From positions 17,656-81,655 of the forward strand of contig JAJFFY010000008.1 of NCBI GenBank assembly GCA_021776415.1: a DNA stretch of 64,000 bases, written 5' to 3'. The notes below the pieces were generated by a model, which had not been told where the DNA came from, did not search any database, and saw nothing but the letters and a program-made list of their open reading frames with translations. Shown here one piece after another: positions 53,707-63,355 of the stretch (position 1 is the stretch's first letter; every line of letters starts with the position of its first letter). The translations under genes were made by a program, and so were the position numbers. This DNA comes from Hyphococcus sp. Lineage in GTDB: Bacteria > Pseudomonadota > Alphaproteobacteria > Caulobacterales > Parvularculaceae.

Positions 53707-53746
53707 AGAGCAAATCCGTGTTTCAATTGAATCACGGATTTGCTCT
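53707..53746 (-). terminator. Hairpin after rne
   Basis: A 14-bp perfect stem (53707-53720 with 53733-53746) and 12-nt loop that itself contains the dyad TTCAATTGAA. It begins five bases after the rne stop. There is no strong T-run, so it may be an attenuating or RNA-stabilising hairpin or a member of a dispersed palindromic repeat. Confidence 0.6.
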
Positions 53747-53750
53747 TGAG

Positions 53751-56699
53751 CTAAACGACCTTCTGCCACCAGCCTTTTCGGCTTCGCTTTTTCGGTGCGG
53801 GCGGGGTTTCGGCCGCGTCTTCCTGGGCGCTGGGCGTGGTTTCTTGCACCTCATCAGACGATTTTGCGGCGCCATTTGAGGCGCCCTCAGCGCTGGCGGC
53901 GGCCTCGGTCGGAGGCTGTTCACTTGGCGCGGGTTGGGAGACCGGCTCGGCTGCGGATTGTTCGTCTTTTTCGGTACTGGTTTGCGTCGCGGCTTCATCG
54001 CCGGCCGCCGCCTTTTTTCTGACCCGGCGTTTACGGGTGCGCTTTTTCGGCGCCGGGGCTGCTTTTGTGCTCACCGCTTCTTCAGTGCTCACAGATTCTG
54101 GCGCGGGCTGTTCCATTGGGGCTGTCGCCTCAGGCGCATCAGGCGCCTGTGGCGCAGGCTGTTCGCTATCGCCAGCCGCTGGCGCTGCGTCTTCACCGCT
54201 TTGCGCCGCATCGGCCTCTTGCGGCGTCGCTGTTTGGTCGGCATCGGTATTGCTACGGCGGTTGCGTCGACCGCCGCGTCGGCCGCGGCGGCGTTTCTTG
54301 TGCTTGCCGTCATCGCTTTCATCATCGCCTACGCGAGCGACTTTTTCGCTCTGCTCGTTGCCGGCATCGCTGTCGTCGGCTTTTTCTTCCGGCGCGGCGC
54401 TTTCCTGTCTGGCGTCGCGGCCGCGACCGCCGCGTCTGCGGCGGCTGCGTTTGCGGCCAGTATCGCGTGTTTCTTCCGTCTCGTCGTCGATCGCCTCGAT
54501 CACTTCTTCAACCACCTCGACCGGCTCGTTCTGGTCGGCGCGAATGAAGGTTCTTTCGGTTTTGCGTTCGCTTGGCACGCCGCTCTTTTCGAGATCGTGG
54601 GCGTCGCCGGATTTGTCGGGATCGGCAAGGATTTCAATCGCGATGCCGTTGGCGTCTTCGATGCGTTTTACCCAGTCACGGTTGTGATTGAGAATGTGCA
54701 GACTGACATCGAGCGAGGCGCGTAGTGTGATGCGCCCAACCTTGCCGGAAATGGCTTCGCCTTCGATAGCGCGCAAAATGCGCAGCGCGGCGATTTCGTT
54801 GGACCGGATTGCGCCGGCGCCGGCGCAGGTCGGGCAGGTCTGGGTGGTGCCGTCAACAATGCCCGAGCGGCGGCGCTGGCGTGAGAGCTCTAGAAGGCCG
54901 AAGGAAGAAATCCGTCCAACCTGAACGCGTGCGCGGTCGGTCTTCATGGCTTCTTTCAACGCCTTTTCGACCTTGCGGTTGTTTTTCGGCTCATCCATGT
55001 CGATGAAGTCGATGACAATAAGGCCGGCGAGGTCGCGCAACCGGAACTGCCGCGCAGCTTCGGCAGCCGCCTCAACATTGGTCTTGAGCGCGGTCTGTTC
55101 GATATTGCGCTCGCGCGTTGAGCGGCCCGAGTTGACGTCGATGGCGATCAGCGCTTCGGTTTGGTGGATAACAATATAGCCACCGGATTTCAGCCGCACT
55201 GTTGGCTGATACATGCCGTCAAGCTGTTCTTCGATGCCGTGGCGCAGAAAAATCGGCGCCGGATCTTTATAGGGCTGCACGTTTTTAGCGTGGCTCGGCA
55301 TCAACATCTTCATGAAGTCTTTGGCTTCACGGTAGCCGGTCTCGCCCTCAATCAGGACGCTGGAAATATCTTTGTCGTAGAGGTCGCGTATCGCGCGCTT
55401 GATGAGGTTGGCTTCCTCATAGACCATGCATGGAGCAATCGACTTCAACGTCAGTGTACGGATGTTTTCCCACAACCGGAGCAGGTAGTCGTAATCACGC
55501 TTGATTTCGACCTTGGTGCGTTTGGAGCCGGCGGTGCGAATGATGAGCCCCATGCCTTGCGGCACATCGAGGCTGTCAACGACGCGGCGCAGGCGTCGCC
55601 GGTCAGACACATGGGCGATTTTGCGCGAAATGCCGCCGCCGCGTGCGGTGTTCGGCATCAATACGCAATAGCGTCCGGCAAGAGACATATAGGTGGTCAG
55701 CGCCGCGCCTTTGTTGCCGCGCTCTTCTTTGACGACCTGAATAAGAAGAATTTGCCGACGCTTGATGACTTCTTGAATTTTATAATTGCGCAAAAGGTTA
55801 GAGCGTTTGCGTTTTGCGTCCTTGTAACGCTCGAAAAGCTGGGCGCGCGCTTTGCGGGCTTTTGCAGTCGCTGATTTTTCTTTCGGCCGCTCTGCTTGTT
55901 CATCTTTTTGCGCGTCTTGGTCTTCGGAGATTTCTTCTTCGGCTACGGCGTCGTCACTAGCGACGACCATCTCTTCGTCGTTGTCGCCTTCGTTGCTGTC
56001 GGCTTCGTCACTGTTGTCAGCGGGCGCAGCCGCATCTTCGTCTTGCGGCGCAGCGGCGTCCTGGCTTTCCGGCTCGGCGCCGTCATCACCTTCATCCTTG
56101 ACGTCTTCTTCTTCTTCTTCTTCTTCTTCTTCCTCGTTTACTGCGTCATCGTCGGGGACGGCGTCGGCGTCGGCATCCGGGGCTTCATCGCCTGAAGGCG
56201 CATCATCCGCCTCGTTATCGTCCGCCGCAGAAACAGACGGCGCTTCATCAGCGCTATCTACGTTATCGTCGATGTCTTCGCTGGGTTCGCGATCATCGTC
56301 GTCGCCGACATCATTATCGCGGACGACGCCGCGCGCCTCGTCGCCATGAACGTCATCGCCATCTTCCTCGTCGTCGTTCTGGGAGAGCTCCAGCTCGGCC
56401 GCAAGTTGAGCGACTTCTTGCTCTGCTTTTTGCAACAATTGCCGGTCGGAAACCGGGATCTGGTAATAATCGGGGTGGATCTCGCTGAAAGCGAGGAAAC
56501 CATGGCGGTTGCCGCCATAGTCAACGAATGCGGCCTGAAGCGAGGGCTCGACGCGGGTTACCCGCGCCAGAAAAATATTGCCTCTAAGCGGCTTTTTCGC
56601 AGCTGATTCGAAGTCGAAATCTTCGATTTTGCCCTGGCTCAGCAGGGCGACGCGCACCTCTTCGGGGTGGGCGGCGTCGATTAGCATCTTTTTTGTCAT
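53751..56699 (-). CDS. rne: Ribonuclease E
   Basis: A 982-residue endoribonuclease that starts mRNA decay and rRNA/tRNA processing. The S1 RNA-binding domain begins near residue 36 but is split by about 220 acidic residues (about 90-300), an insert typical of alphaproteobacterial RNase E. The catalytic domain contains IAIDVNSGRSTRERNIEQTA and IVIDFIDMDEPKNNRKVEKA with the metal-binding aspartates, and the zinc link CPTCAG. The C-terminal 300 residues are disordered scaffold with Arg-rich runs (KRSRRRRGGRGRDARQ) and end GWWQKVV, an alphaproteobacterial motif likely to bind a degradosome partner. The long divergent leader may mediate autoregulation. Confidence 0.93.
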   Translation of the reverse strand: MTKKMLIDAAHPEEVRVALLSQGKIEDFDFESAAKKPLRGNIFLARVTRVEPSLQAAFVDYGGNRHGFLAFSEIHPDYYQIPVSDRQLLQKAEQEVAQLAAELELSQNDDEEDGDDVHGDEARGVVRDNDVGDDDDREPSEDIDDNVDSADEAPSVSAADDNEADDAPSGDEAPDADADAVPDDDAVNEEEEEEEEEEDVKDEGDDGAEPESQDAAAPQDEDAAAPADNSDEADSNEGDNDEEMVVASDDAVAEEEISEDQDAQKDEQAERPKEKSATAKARKARAQLFERYKDAKRKRSNLLRNYKIQEVIKRRQILLIQVVKEERGNKGAALTTYMSLAGRYCVLMPNTARGGGISRKIAHVSDRRRLRRVVDSLDVPQGMGLIIRTAGSKRTKVEIKRDYDYLLRLWENIRTLTLKSIAPCMVYEEANLIKRAIRDLYDKDISSVLIEGETGYREAKDFMKMLMPSHAKNVQPYKDPAPIFLRHGIEEQLDGMYQPTVRLKSGGYIVIHQTEALIAIDVNSGRSTRERNIEQTALKTNVEAAAEAARQFRLRDLAGLIVIDFIDMDEPKNNRKVEKALKEAMKTDRARVQVGRISSFGLLELSRQRRRSGIVDGTTQTCPTCAGAGAIRSNEIAALRILRAIEGEAISGKVGRITLRASLDVSLHILNHNRDWVKRIEDANGIAIEILADPDKSGDAHDLEKSGVPSERKTERTFIRADQNEPVEVVEEVIEAIDDETEETRDTGRKRSRRRRGGRGRDARQESAAPEEKADDSDAGNEQSEKVARVGDDESDDGKHKKRRRGRRGGRRNRRSNTDADQTATPQEADAAQSGEDAAPAAGDSEQPAPQAPDAPEATAPMEQPAPESVSTEEAVSTKAAPAPKKRTRKRRVRKKAAAGDEAATQTSTEKDEQSAAEPVSQPAPSEQPPTEAAASAEGASNGAAKSSDEVQETTPSAQEDAAETPPAPKKRSRKGWWQKVV
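56106..56132 (+). repeat. (TTC)9 microsatellite in rne
   Basis: Nine uninterrupted TTC units, read as GAA codons in rne and encoding a run of about ten Glu residues in the acidic insert. Unit changes keep the frame and would alter only the acidic run length. Confidence 0.9.
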
Positions 56700-57427
56700 T
56701 TAAATTGGCTCCGCAATGCGGGCCAGAGGCCATCGCATTGACTATGTTGGAACGCCTCAGCGCGTGCGCAGCCCTACGGAGCGCCCGGAAATGGGCGCTG
56801 CTTTGGGTCATATTCGCATCGTGCAGCATCGGCGAAAGCTTTGTTCGCGCCGGCATTATTGCCGGCTGGTTTTGTTTTGGCGCGTTATGCGCCTGATCTT
56901 TTTGCTCCAAACGCGCTGGCGTTACGCCGTTTCGCGAGCCGGCCTGAAGGAGCTGCCGGCGGTTATCCCTTAAATAACAGGCCATAAGCCACGCTATCTG
57001 GGAGAAAAATCACGGCTGGCCAGTGGGCCATGCGGGGCCTTCCTTAAGGCCTTTTTTCACCGTTAATTATCTCTTGCTTGGATTTGGCGATTAAATCACC
57101 TTTCCGCAAGCAATTTCTAATAATGCCAAACCCCGGGGGAAAAGAAAACCCATCCAGTTCGTGGCGACTCAGTGTTGCATTCAATCGTGGATGAAATCTT
57201 AAACCTGCATTAACGCTGGCGAAAGAGACTAGAATATCGGACGATTAAGAGGAATCACCTGATATTTGAGATTCTTTGCTGCGCGCCGGGGTGTCGAAAA
57301 ACCGGTTTCCACTTTTTCGCCCGGCGCTAAAGCATCTGTTTTCGGGCTGGAATGGGGCCGGCAGGGGCGCTAGATGTGGTTTTTATCGCCCGGCGGTGTA
57401 TGGGCGGCATTGTATGGATGGGCGTAG
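56700..57427. other. Divergent rne/amiC intergenic region
   Basis: 728 bp with no gene I trust; the short plus-strand frames at 56693-56896 and 56716-56973 have no ribosome site or domain. The left part is the likely long rne leader. A terminator-like hairpin pointing rightward lies at 57036-57057. The amiC promoter should lie right of it. Confidence 0.55.
57036..57057 (+). terminator. Terminator-like hairpin without an upstream gene
   Basis: Stem GGCCTT/AAGGCC (57036-57041 with 57046-57051), loop CCTT, then six T. Its orientation suits a rightward transcript, yet no rightward gene precedes it, since rne runs left from 56699. A small RNA ending here is one explanation. Confidence 0.6.
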
Positions 57428-58705
57428 ATGAAATTAGGGCGCAAAATCTGGATCGGCGTGGCTGTTGCGGCCTCGGGCCTCGCGGCGGCGGGCGCCGCCG
57501 GGGCTGAGGACCTTCTTGGCGTACGGTTTGGCCCTAATGGCGATGCGACCCGGGTGGTTTTTGATATTACCGGCGCGCCGATCTACTCAATTTCTGGGGT
57601 CGAGACCGGCAAAGGCCGCTTGATCGTTGATTTTGCTGACCTTTCTGTTAACTCCGCTGACCTGGACTACCGCTCCGGTAAGGGTCATGTCGCCCGTTAC
57701 GGATTTGTCGCCCGCACGGGCGGCGGCGCCCGGGCGACGTTTGATTTCAAAAAAACCGCACGGATCATCGACGTCTTCGTGCTTGAGCCAAAAGACGGGG
57801 TCAAAAAGCACCGCCTCGTCATCGATCTGCAAACCGCTGACAAGCAGGGATTTATCGCCAGCCTGCCGGCGCAATATCCTGATCTGACGGCGGTTATTGA
57901 ACAGGCGACGGCGAGCACGCCTGACATTCTCCCGCAGCCAAAGCCTACACAAAAAGAAGTCGCGCTACCGCCCCAGCAAGATCCAGCGACCGAAAAGCGC
58001 GTCGTCGTCATTGACGCCGGCCATGGCGGAGCCGATCCCGGCGCTCAGGGTCAAAGCGGGACATATGAAAAGAATGTCACTCTCGCCGCCGCGCTGGAGC
58101 TGGCTGCGATTTTGAAAAAGCGCGGCAATTATGACGTTGTCATGACCCGCAATAGCGACGCCAAGCTCAAACCTGATCAACGCGAAACGCTGGCGCGCAA
58201 TGCCGGCGCCAATCTGTTTGTGTCGCTGCATGCAGATGCGATCGCCACCAAGGTGGTGCGCGGCGGCTCGGTCTATACGCTCTCAACCGATGGCACAGCG
58301 CGCTCGGCGAAGCTGGCGAAAGCAGAAGGCAATTACAACGTCTATGACCTTGATGTCGCTGAATATGGCGAAGAGGTTGGCGGCATTATGTTCGACCTGG
58401 CGCAGGGCGCCACTCATACCGGGTCGTCGCGGTTTGCGGAAAAACTTCTTGAAAACCTTGCCGGCAAGACGCCGCTTCTGGGGCGCTCTCACCGCACAGG
58501 TGATTTGCGGGTGCTGTTGGCCCCGGACGTGCCGGCGGTGCTTTTCGAGATGGCGTTTATTTCCAACGCGAAAGATGAAGCCAATCTCAACTCCCCCGTG
58601 TGGCGCAAACGCACCATGAAAGCGGTTGCGGACTCCATTGACCAGTATTTTGAAGAATATGGCGGCCAGCGCTTTGCTGCGAACAGTGCGGGCGGCGCCA
58701 ATTAG
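57428..58705 (+). CDS. amiC: N-acetylmuramoyl-L-alanine amidase
   Basis: A 425-residue periplasmic cell-wall hydrolase for daughter-cell separation. It has a signal peptide (IGVAVAASGLAAAGAAGA), an AMIN domain at about residues 28-125 (VRFGPNGDATRVVFDITGAP), a linker, and an Amidase_3 catalytic domain from about 185. Zinc ligands lie in VVIDAGHGGADPGAQG, the Glu of GTYEKNVTLAAALEL and FVSLHADA, and the second catalytic Glu in VLFEMAFISNAKDE. It precedes the PBP1A gene by 134 bases on the same strand, a conserved alphaproteobacterial order with divergent rne. Confidence 0.92.
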   Translation: MKLGRKIWIGVAVAASGLAAAGAAGAEDLLGVRFGPNGDATRVVFDITGAPIYSISGVETGKGRLIVDFADLSVNSADLDYRSGKGHVARYGFVARTGGGARATFDFKKTARIIDVFVLEPKDGVKKHRLVIDLQTADKQGFIASLPAQYPDLTAVIEQATASTPDILPQPKPTQKEVALPPQQDPATEKRVVVIDAGHGGADPGAQGQSGTYEKNVTLAAALELAAILKKRGNYDVVMTRNSDAKLKPDQRETLARNAGANLFVSLHADAIATKVVRGGSVYTLSTDGTARSAKLAKAEGNYNVYDLDVAEYGEEVGGIMFDLAQGATHTGSSRFAEKLLENLAGKTPLLGRSHRTGDLRVLLAPDVPAVLFEMAFISNAKDEANLNSPVWRKRTMKAVADSIDQYFEEYGGQRFAANSAGGAN

Positions 58706-58839
58706 GCGGGTTTGCCAAGCTGGCCTTACCAAAATGAAGGCAAAACACTGTCGCTTGCGCCTCGCTGTCGTCAAAGTTTTGCGCTAAACAATGGGCCGGC
58801 AGAGACGCAAGGCGCCACAGGAATTAAGCAGCGGATAGT

Positions 58840-61800
58840 ATGAGCGACGAGAACGATATTCCCGACGAGGAAGATCCTAAGGACCAAAACACCGAGGGCG
58901 AATTCTCCGATGACGCCAGCGAGGCCGCCGCCGATACTGATGGCGCCGCGATCGAGAATGATATGTTCGCGTCGGAAGAGGACGCCGGCCCCGCAAGCGA
59001 CACAGAAACTGACGCTGCCGCCGAGACGGAAATCGATGCGGCGGCGGATGAGGTTTTGGGCGAGGCCTTTGAAGAGCCTGCAGACGAAAACATGATGCAT
59101 GCGGCTCCAGATGAAGTTGAAAGTTTTGATACGGACGAAGACGTAAGCATGCAAAGCGGCGAGGCAGAAGACGTTGAAGACGAACCGGAAGATGCGGGCG
59201 ATGAAATTGTTCTTGGTCGCGATGACCGTGCGAGCATAAGTCGGGGCCGCCGCACTAAAGCCAGCCGCGATGATCGCGCCAGAGCCAAGGGCCCCGAAAA
59301 ACTATCGGCGCCGCGCAAGGCTGAGTTTGATGTCGAAACATCCGCGCGTCCGGCGCGCGAGGGGGGGGCTGTGTTTCCATTATTGGTGCGGCTTGCGGGT
59401 ATAGGCTTTGCTATTGCCGCGTTTGGCGTTATCGCCGCCGCCGCTTTTGCCGGCTGGTATATCAATCAACTCAATCAGGATTTACCGGACTATCAAGTGC
59501 TGGCGGAATATGCGCCGCCGGTGACCACCCGGGTCTATGCCGGGGACGGGTCACTGGTTGCCGAGTTTGCTCGCGAACGGCGTTTGTTTGTCCCCATCGA
59601 AAACATTCCCGATCACGTCAAAGCCGCCTTTGTCTCGACCGAAGACAAAAGCTTCTACGAGCATACCGGCATCGATCTGCGCGGCGTTGCGCGTGCGCAA
59701 ATGTCCAATATCGGCAACATCTTGAGCGGTCGCCGTCTTGAGGGCGGCTCGACGATCACCCAGCAGGTGGCGAAGAACTTCCTCCTGTCGAGCGAGCAGC
59801 GTATTGATCGCAAGCTAAAAGAAATGCTCATTGCCCGGAAGATGGAGCGCGCCTTCACTAAGGGGCATATCCTTGAGCTTTATCTTAATGAAATCTATCT
59901 CGGCAATCGGTCCTATGGGGTTGCCGCTGCGGCGTTGAATTATTTTGACAAGGCGCTTGATGATTTAACCCTTGCTGAGGCCGCCTATCTTGCAGCGCTC
60001 GCCAAAGGGCCGAGCAATTATCACCCGGTCGCCAATGAAGATGACGCGGTCTCGCGGCGCAATCTGGTGATCCGGCGGATGCTGGCCGATGACGGCATTT
60101 CCCAAGATGAGGCCGATGAAGCGAGCGCACAGCCGCTTGGTGCGGTCGTGGCGCCCCCGCTCGGTGCGCGCGACTGGACGATGGAATATTTCGCCGAGGA
60201 AGTCCGTAAGCAGATTGTTGATCTCTATGGCGTGGAAGCGCTCTATGATGGCGGCCTTGCGGTTCGCACCTCCGTTGACCCTAGGATGCAACGTGCAGCC
60301 GGCGACGCGTTGCGGCGCTGGCTGACGACGTATGATTTGCGCCATGGCTGGCGCGGCCCGCTTGGCGTGATCGGCGCGGATGATGAGGTTGACGCTGTCA
60401 CCGTCGCTGAACCGGACGACGACGCCGAAGAAGCAGACGATGCAGATGAAGACTGGACGGCGGCATTGGCGAAAACGCTGAAATCCTTGAGGCGTGTGCG
60501 CGTAGTGTCGGAAGATTTGGCGCCGTGGCGTCCGGCGCTGGTGCTTGGCGTTGAAACGGAAGAAGCACGGATCGGATTTGAGGACGGTTCTGAGGGGACC
60601 ATCCCGCTGGCGCAACTGGTTTGGGCGAGGGAATATATTTCCGCCAATGAAATGGGCGAGGAGATCATCAGCGCTACGGATGTTTTAAACCCCGGTGAGA
60701 TTGTTTATGTCGTGCAGGCGAGCCTGGCGGTTGTCGATGCAGTCCCGGTAGCGGACGAGGATATCGAGAACCCGGCGCCCGCGCCAAATGCTTATACTCT
60801 GCGACAGCCGCCGGCGATCAATGGCGGCCTTATCGCCATTGATCCGCATACAGGTCGCGTCCTTGCTATGGTGGGCGGGTTCTCGTTCCAACTTTCAGAG
60901 TTTAACCGCGCCGTGCAGGCCGAGCGTCAGCCCGGCTCGACCTTTAAGCCGTTCGTCTATTCGGTTGCGCTCGATAGCGGCTATACGCCGGCGTCAACGG
61001 TGCTCGATGCGCCCTTCGTCGCGCCCGGCGTCGATAGCTGGTATAAGCCGGGGAATTATATTGAGGGTCGCTATTACGGCAACTCGACCCTGCGGCTTGG
61101 GGTTGAGCAATCGCGCAACACCATGACGGCGCGGCTGGCGCAGGATCTCGGCATTGGCCGCATCATGGACTATATCGAACGCTTCCACTTGTCTGATCGG
61201 CTGCCGCGCGAATTGGCGATTTCCCTTGGCGCGGGCGAAACCACGCTGACGCGTATTACCGCCGCCTATTCGACATTCGTCAATGGCGGCAAGCGGGTTG
61301 AACCTTTGCTTATCGACCGTATTCAAGACCGCACCGGCAAGACTATCTATAAACGGGATGCGCGCGCTTGCTTTACTTGCGATGCGCTTGTGTGGTCGGG
61401 CCAGGCCGAGCCGCAGCTGACCGATGCGCGAGATCAGGTTCTCGATCCGCGCACCGCCTATCAGGTGACCTCGATCCTCGAAGGCGTCGTCGTACGCGGC
61501 ACGGGCAGCGCCGTGCGCCGGGTGTCCAACCGTCGGCCGCTTGCCGGCAAGACCGGCACGACTAATGATTACAAAGACGCCTGGTTTGTCGGTTTCTCGC
61601 CTGACCTTTCCGCCGGGGTTTATGTCGGTTTCGACATGCCCCAGACCCTCGGCCAGGGTGAGGCCGGCGGCAAGGTTGCAGCGCCCATATTCGCCGACTT
61701 TATGAACGAGGCGCTGAAAGATGACGCCGCCATTCCATTCCGGGTGCCGTCCGGCATCAGGCTGGTGCGGGTCAACGCCAAGACCGGGCGCCCGGCGACG

Positions 61801-61959
61801 TCAAGCGATAGAAATGTCATTCTTGAGGCCTTCAAGGCCGACGATATTATTGGCGGCGGGATTTCCAGCGAGGATGAGCTGCTCGATCCGTTGAGCGCCG
61901 CGCCGCGCCCGCCAACAGAGTATATTAGAGAAGACGAAGGCATCGCCGGGCTTTACTAG
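58840..61959 (+). CDS. mrcA: Penicillin-binding protein 1A (bifunctional)
   Basis: A 1039-residue class A PBP that polymerises and cross-links peptidoglycan. The first 170 residues are a very acidic cytoplasmic tail, longer than usual. One membrane helix follows near 183-207 (GIGFAIAAFGVIAAAAFAGW). The GT51 domain has STEDKSFYEHTGIDLRGVAR and GGSTITQQVAKNFLLS; an OB-like insert of about 150 residues includes a second acidic loop. The transpeptidase motifs are STFK in QPGSTFKPFVY, SRN in EQSRNTMTARL and KTG in AGKTGTTNDYKD. It follows amiC, so synthesis and splitting enzymes are adjacent. Confidence 0.94.
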   Translation: MSDENDIPDEEDPKDQNTEGEFSDDASEAAADTDGAAIENDMFASEEDAGPASDTETDAAAETEIDAAADEVLGEAFEEPADENMMHAAPDEVESFDTDEDVSMQSGEAEDVEDEPEDAGDEIVLGRDDRASISRGRRTKASRDDRARAKGPEKLSAPRKAEFDVETSARPAREGGAVFPLLVRLAGIGFAIAAFGVIAAAAFAGWYINQLNQDLPDYQVLAEYAPPVTTRVYAGDGSLVAEFARERRLFVPIENIPDHVKAAFVSTEDKSFYEHTGIDLRGVARAQMSNIGNILSGRRLEGGSTITQQVAKNFLLSSEQRIDRKLKEMLIARKMERAFTKGHILELYLNEIYLGNRSYGVAAAALNYFDKALDDLTLAEAAYLAALAKGPSNYHPVANEDDAVSRRNLVIRRMLADDGISQDEADEASAQPLGAVVAPPLGARDWTMEYFAEEVRKQIVDLYGVEALYDGGLAVRTSVDPRMQRAAGDALRRWLTTYDLRHGWRGPLGVIGADDEVDAVTVAEPDDDAEEADDADEDWTAALAKTLKSLRRVRVVSEDLAPWRPALVLGVETEEARIGFEDGSEGTIPLAQLVWAREYISANEMGEEIISATDVLNPGEIVYVVQASLAVVDAVPVADEDIENPAPAPNAYTLRQPPAINGGLIAIDPHTGRVLAMVGGFSFQLSEFNRAVQAERQPGSTFKPFVYSVALDSGYTPASTVLDAPFVAPGVDSWYKPGNYIEGRYYGNSTLRLGVEQSRNTMTARLAQDLGIGRIMDYIERFHLSDRLPRELAISLGAGETTLTRITAAYSTFVNGGKRVEPLLIDRIQDRTGKTIYKRDARACFTCDALVWSGQAEPQLTDARDQVLDPRTAYQVTSILEGVVVRGTGSAVRRVSNRRPLAGKTGTTNDYKDAWFVGFSPDLSAGVYVGFDMPQTLGQGEAGGKVAAPIFADFMNEALKDDAAIPFRVPSGIRLVRVNAKTGRPATSSDRNVILEAFKADDIIGGGISSEDELLDPLSAAPRPPTEYIREDEGIAGLY

Positions 61960-62035
61960 ACCCGCTTGCATCATCATAAAAAAGAAAAGGCGCCAGCGCA
62001 GGCATGCGTGCGGCTGCGGTTAAAGGACAGGCACG

Positions 62036-63149
62036 ATGCGCGCGGAAATGGAAACCCTCATCAAGCAAACCAGGCAGTCATTGGAACTGCTGAGGAGGCG
62101 TCTTTGACTGGGACCGGGCGCAACGCGAACTTGATGAGCTAAACGCACGCGCGGAAGACCCGTCGCTTTGGGATGACCCGGAAGCGGCGCAAGCTTTGAT
62201 GCAAAAGCGCAATACGCTCGAAGCGCAGATGAACGCGATCGGCGAAATTGAAACCGAAATTGAAGACCTCTCCGGCCTTGCTGAACTGGCGGCTGAAGAG
62301 AGCGACGAGGCGAGCCTCGATGAGGCGCAATCGATGATGACGGCGCTGCGCGACCGCGCCGCACAGGCCGAAATCGAGGCGCTGTTATCGGGTGAGGCTG
62401 ACGCCAATAACTGTTTTGTAGAAATCCACCCCGGCGCCGGCGGCACGGAGTCTAACGACTGGGCGGCGATGTTGTTGCGCATGTATGTGCGCTGGGCGGA
62501 AAAGCGCGGCTACAAGGTGGATGTGATCGAACAGCAAGCGGGCGACGAAGCGGGGATTAAATCGGCGACCATTCATGTCAAAGGCCACAATGCCTATGGC
62601 TGGCTGAAGACCGAGTCGGGCGTCCATCGTCTGGTGCGGATTTCACCGTTTGATTCCAATGCACGCCGCCACACATCGTTTTCGTCGGCGTGGGTCTATC
62701 CCGAGATCGACGACAAGATCGAAATCGATATCGATGAAAGCCAATGCCGGATCGATACTTACCGGGCGTCAGGCGCCGGCGGGCAGCATGTCAACACAAC
62801 CGACTCGGCGGTGCGCATTACCCATGAGCCTTCGGGCATCGTTGTTCAGTGTCAGAATGAACGCTCGCAACATAAAAATCGCGCCACCGCCTGGACCATG
62901 TTGCGCGCGCGGCTCTATGAGCTGGAGTTGCAAAAGCGCGAAGAGGAAGCCGCCGCCACCGCTGCCAGCAAAACCGATATCGGCTGGGGCCACCAGATCC
63001 GCTCTTATGTGTTGCAGCCCTATCAGATGGTGAAAGATTTGCGCACGCAGGTTGAGAGCCCGAGCCCGGACGCTGTGCTCGACGGCGACCTCGACCGCTT
63101 CATGTCAGCGGCGCTGGCGCAAAAGGTCATCGCCGGGGAGGAAGGCTAA
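62036..63149 (+). CDS. prfB: Peptide chain release factor 2, with programmed +1 frameshift
   Basis: RF2 of 370 residues that ends translation at UGA and UAA. The first 23 codons (62036-62104) run in one frame into an in-frame TGA at 62105; the rest (62106-63149) is in the +1 frame, giving RRRL then [20 protein letters not shown] across the junction. The shift site is the classic CTT-TGA-C, with an AGGAGG Shine-Dalgarno-like element three bases before it. RF2 thus controls its own synthesis. The anticodon-like SPF ([12 protein letters not shown]) and the [15 protein letters not shown] catalytic motif are present. A GGA ribosome site precedes the ATG. Confidence 0.96.
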
Positions 63150-63189
63150 CGGTTAGCCTTGACGTCACCCCTCGGACGGCCCTGCGAGC

Positions 63190-63270
63190 CTTCTCAGGAT
63201 GAGGATGTATTTAATTTCACCTAGATAACCCTCATCCTGAGGAGAATTGGATATTGCCAAATATCCAATT
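63190..63270. repeat. Two consecutive hairpins after prfB
   Basis: Hairpin 1 pairs 63190-63204 with 63230-63244 (CTCAGGATGAGG-type arms, one mismatch), a form common in dispersed alphaproteobacterial palindromes. Hairpin 2 is a perfect 11-bp stem, 63245-63255 with 63260-63270, loop GCCA. They may stabilise or terminate the prfB mRNA; neither has a strong T-run. Confidence 0.7.
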
Positions 63271-63355
63271 CGTCGCGAAGGAAAGTCGCCTGAAAAATAC
63301 TAGATATCAGGATAATTATTGATATATAGCTAATTTATCCGGTATACATCCTGTA

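Noticed and set aside
53836..54725. Long plus-strand frames opposite the 3' end of rne
   Set aside because: They are mirror frames of the repetitive Ala/Arg/Glu-rich RNase E scaffold and show low-complexity text only.
55161..56349. Plus-strand frames of 165-237 codons opposite the middle of rne
   Set aside because: Antisense to the conserved catalytic domain and the acidic insert; Ser-rich text is a shadow of GAA/GAC codons.
56693..56973. Short plus-strand frames right of the rne start
   Set aside because: No ribosome site, overlapping alternatives and no recognisable domain; treated as leader DNA.
58824..59465. 213-codon Ser/Ala-rich minus frame opposite the PBP1A tail
   Set aside because: Shadow of the acidic N-terminal region of the penicillin-binding protein.
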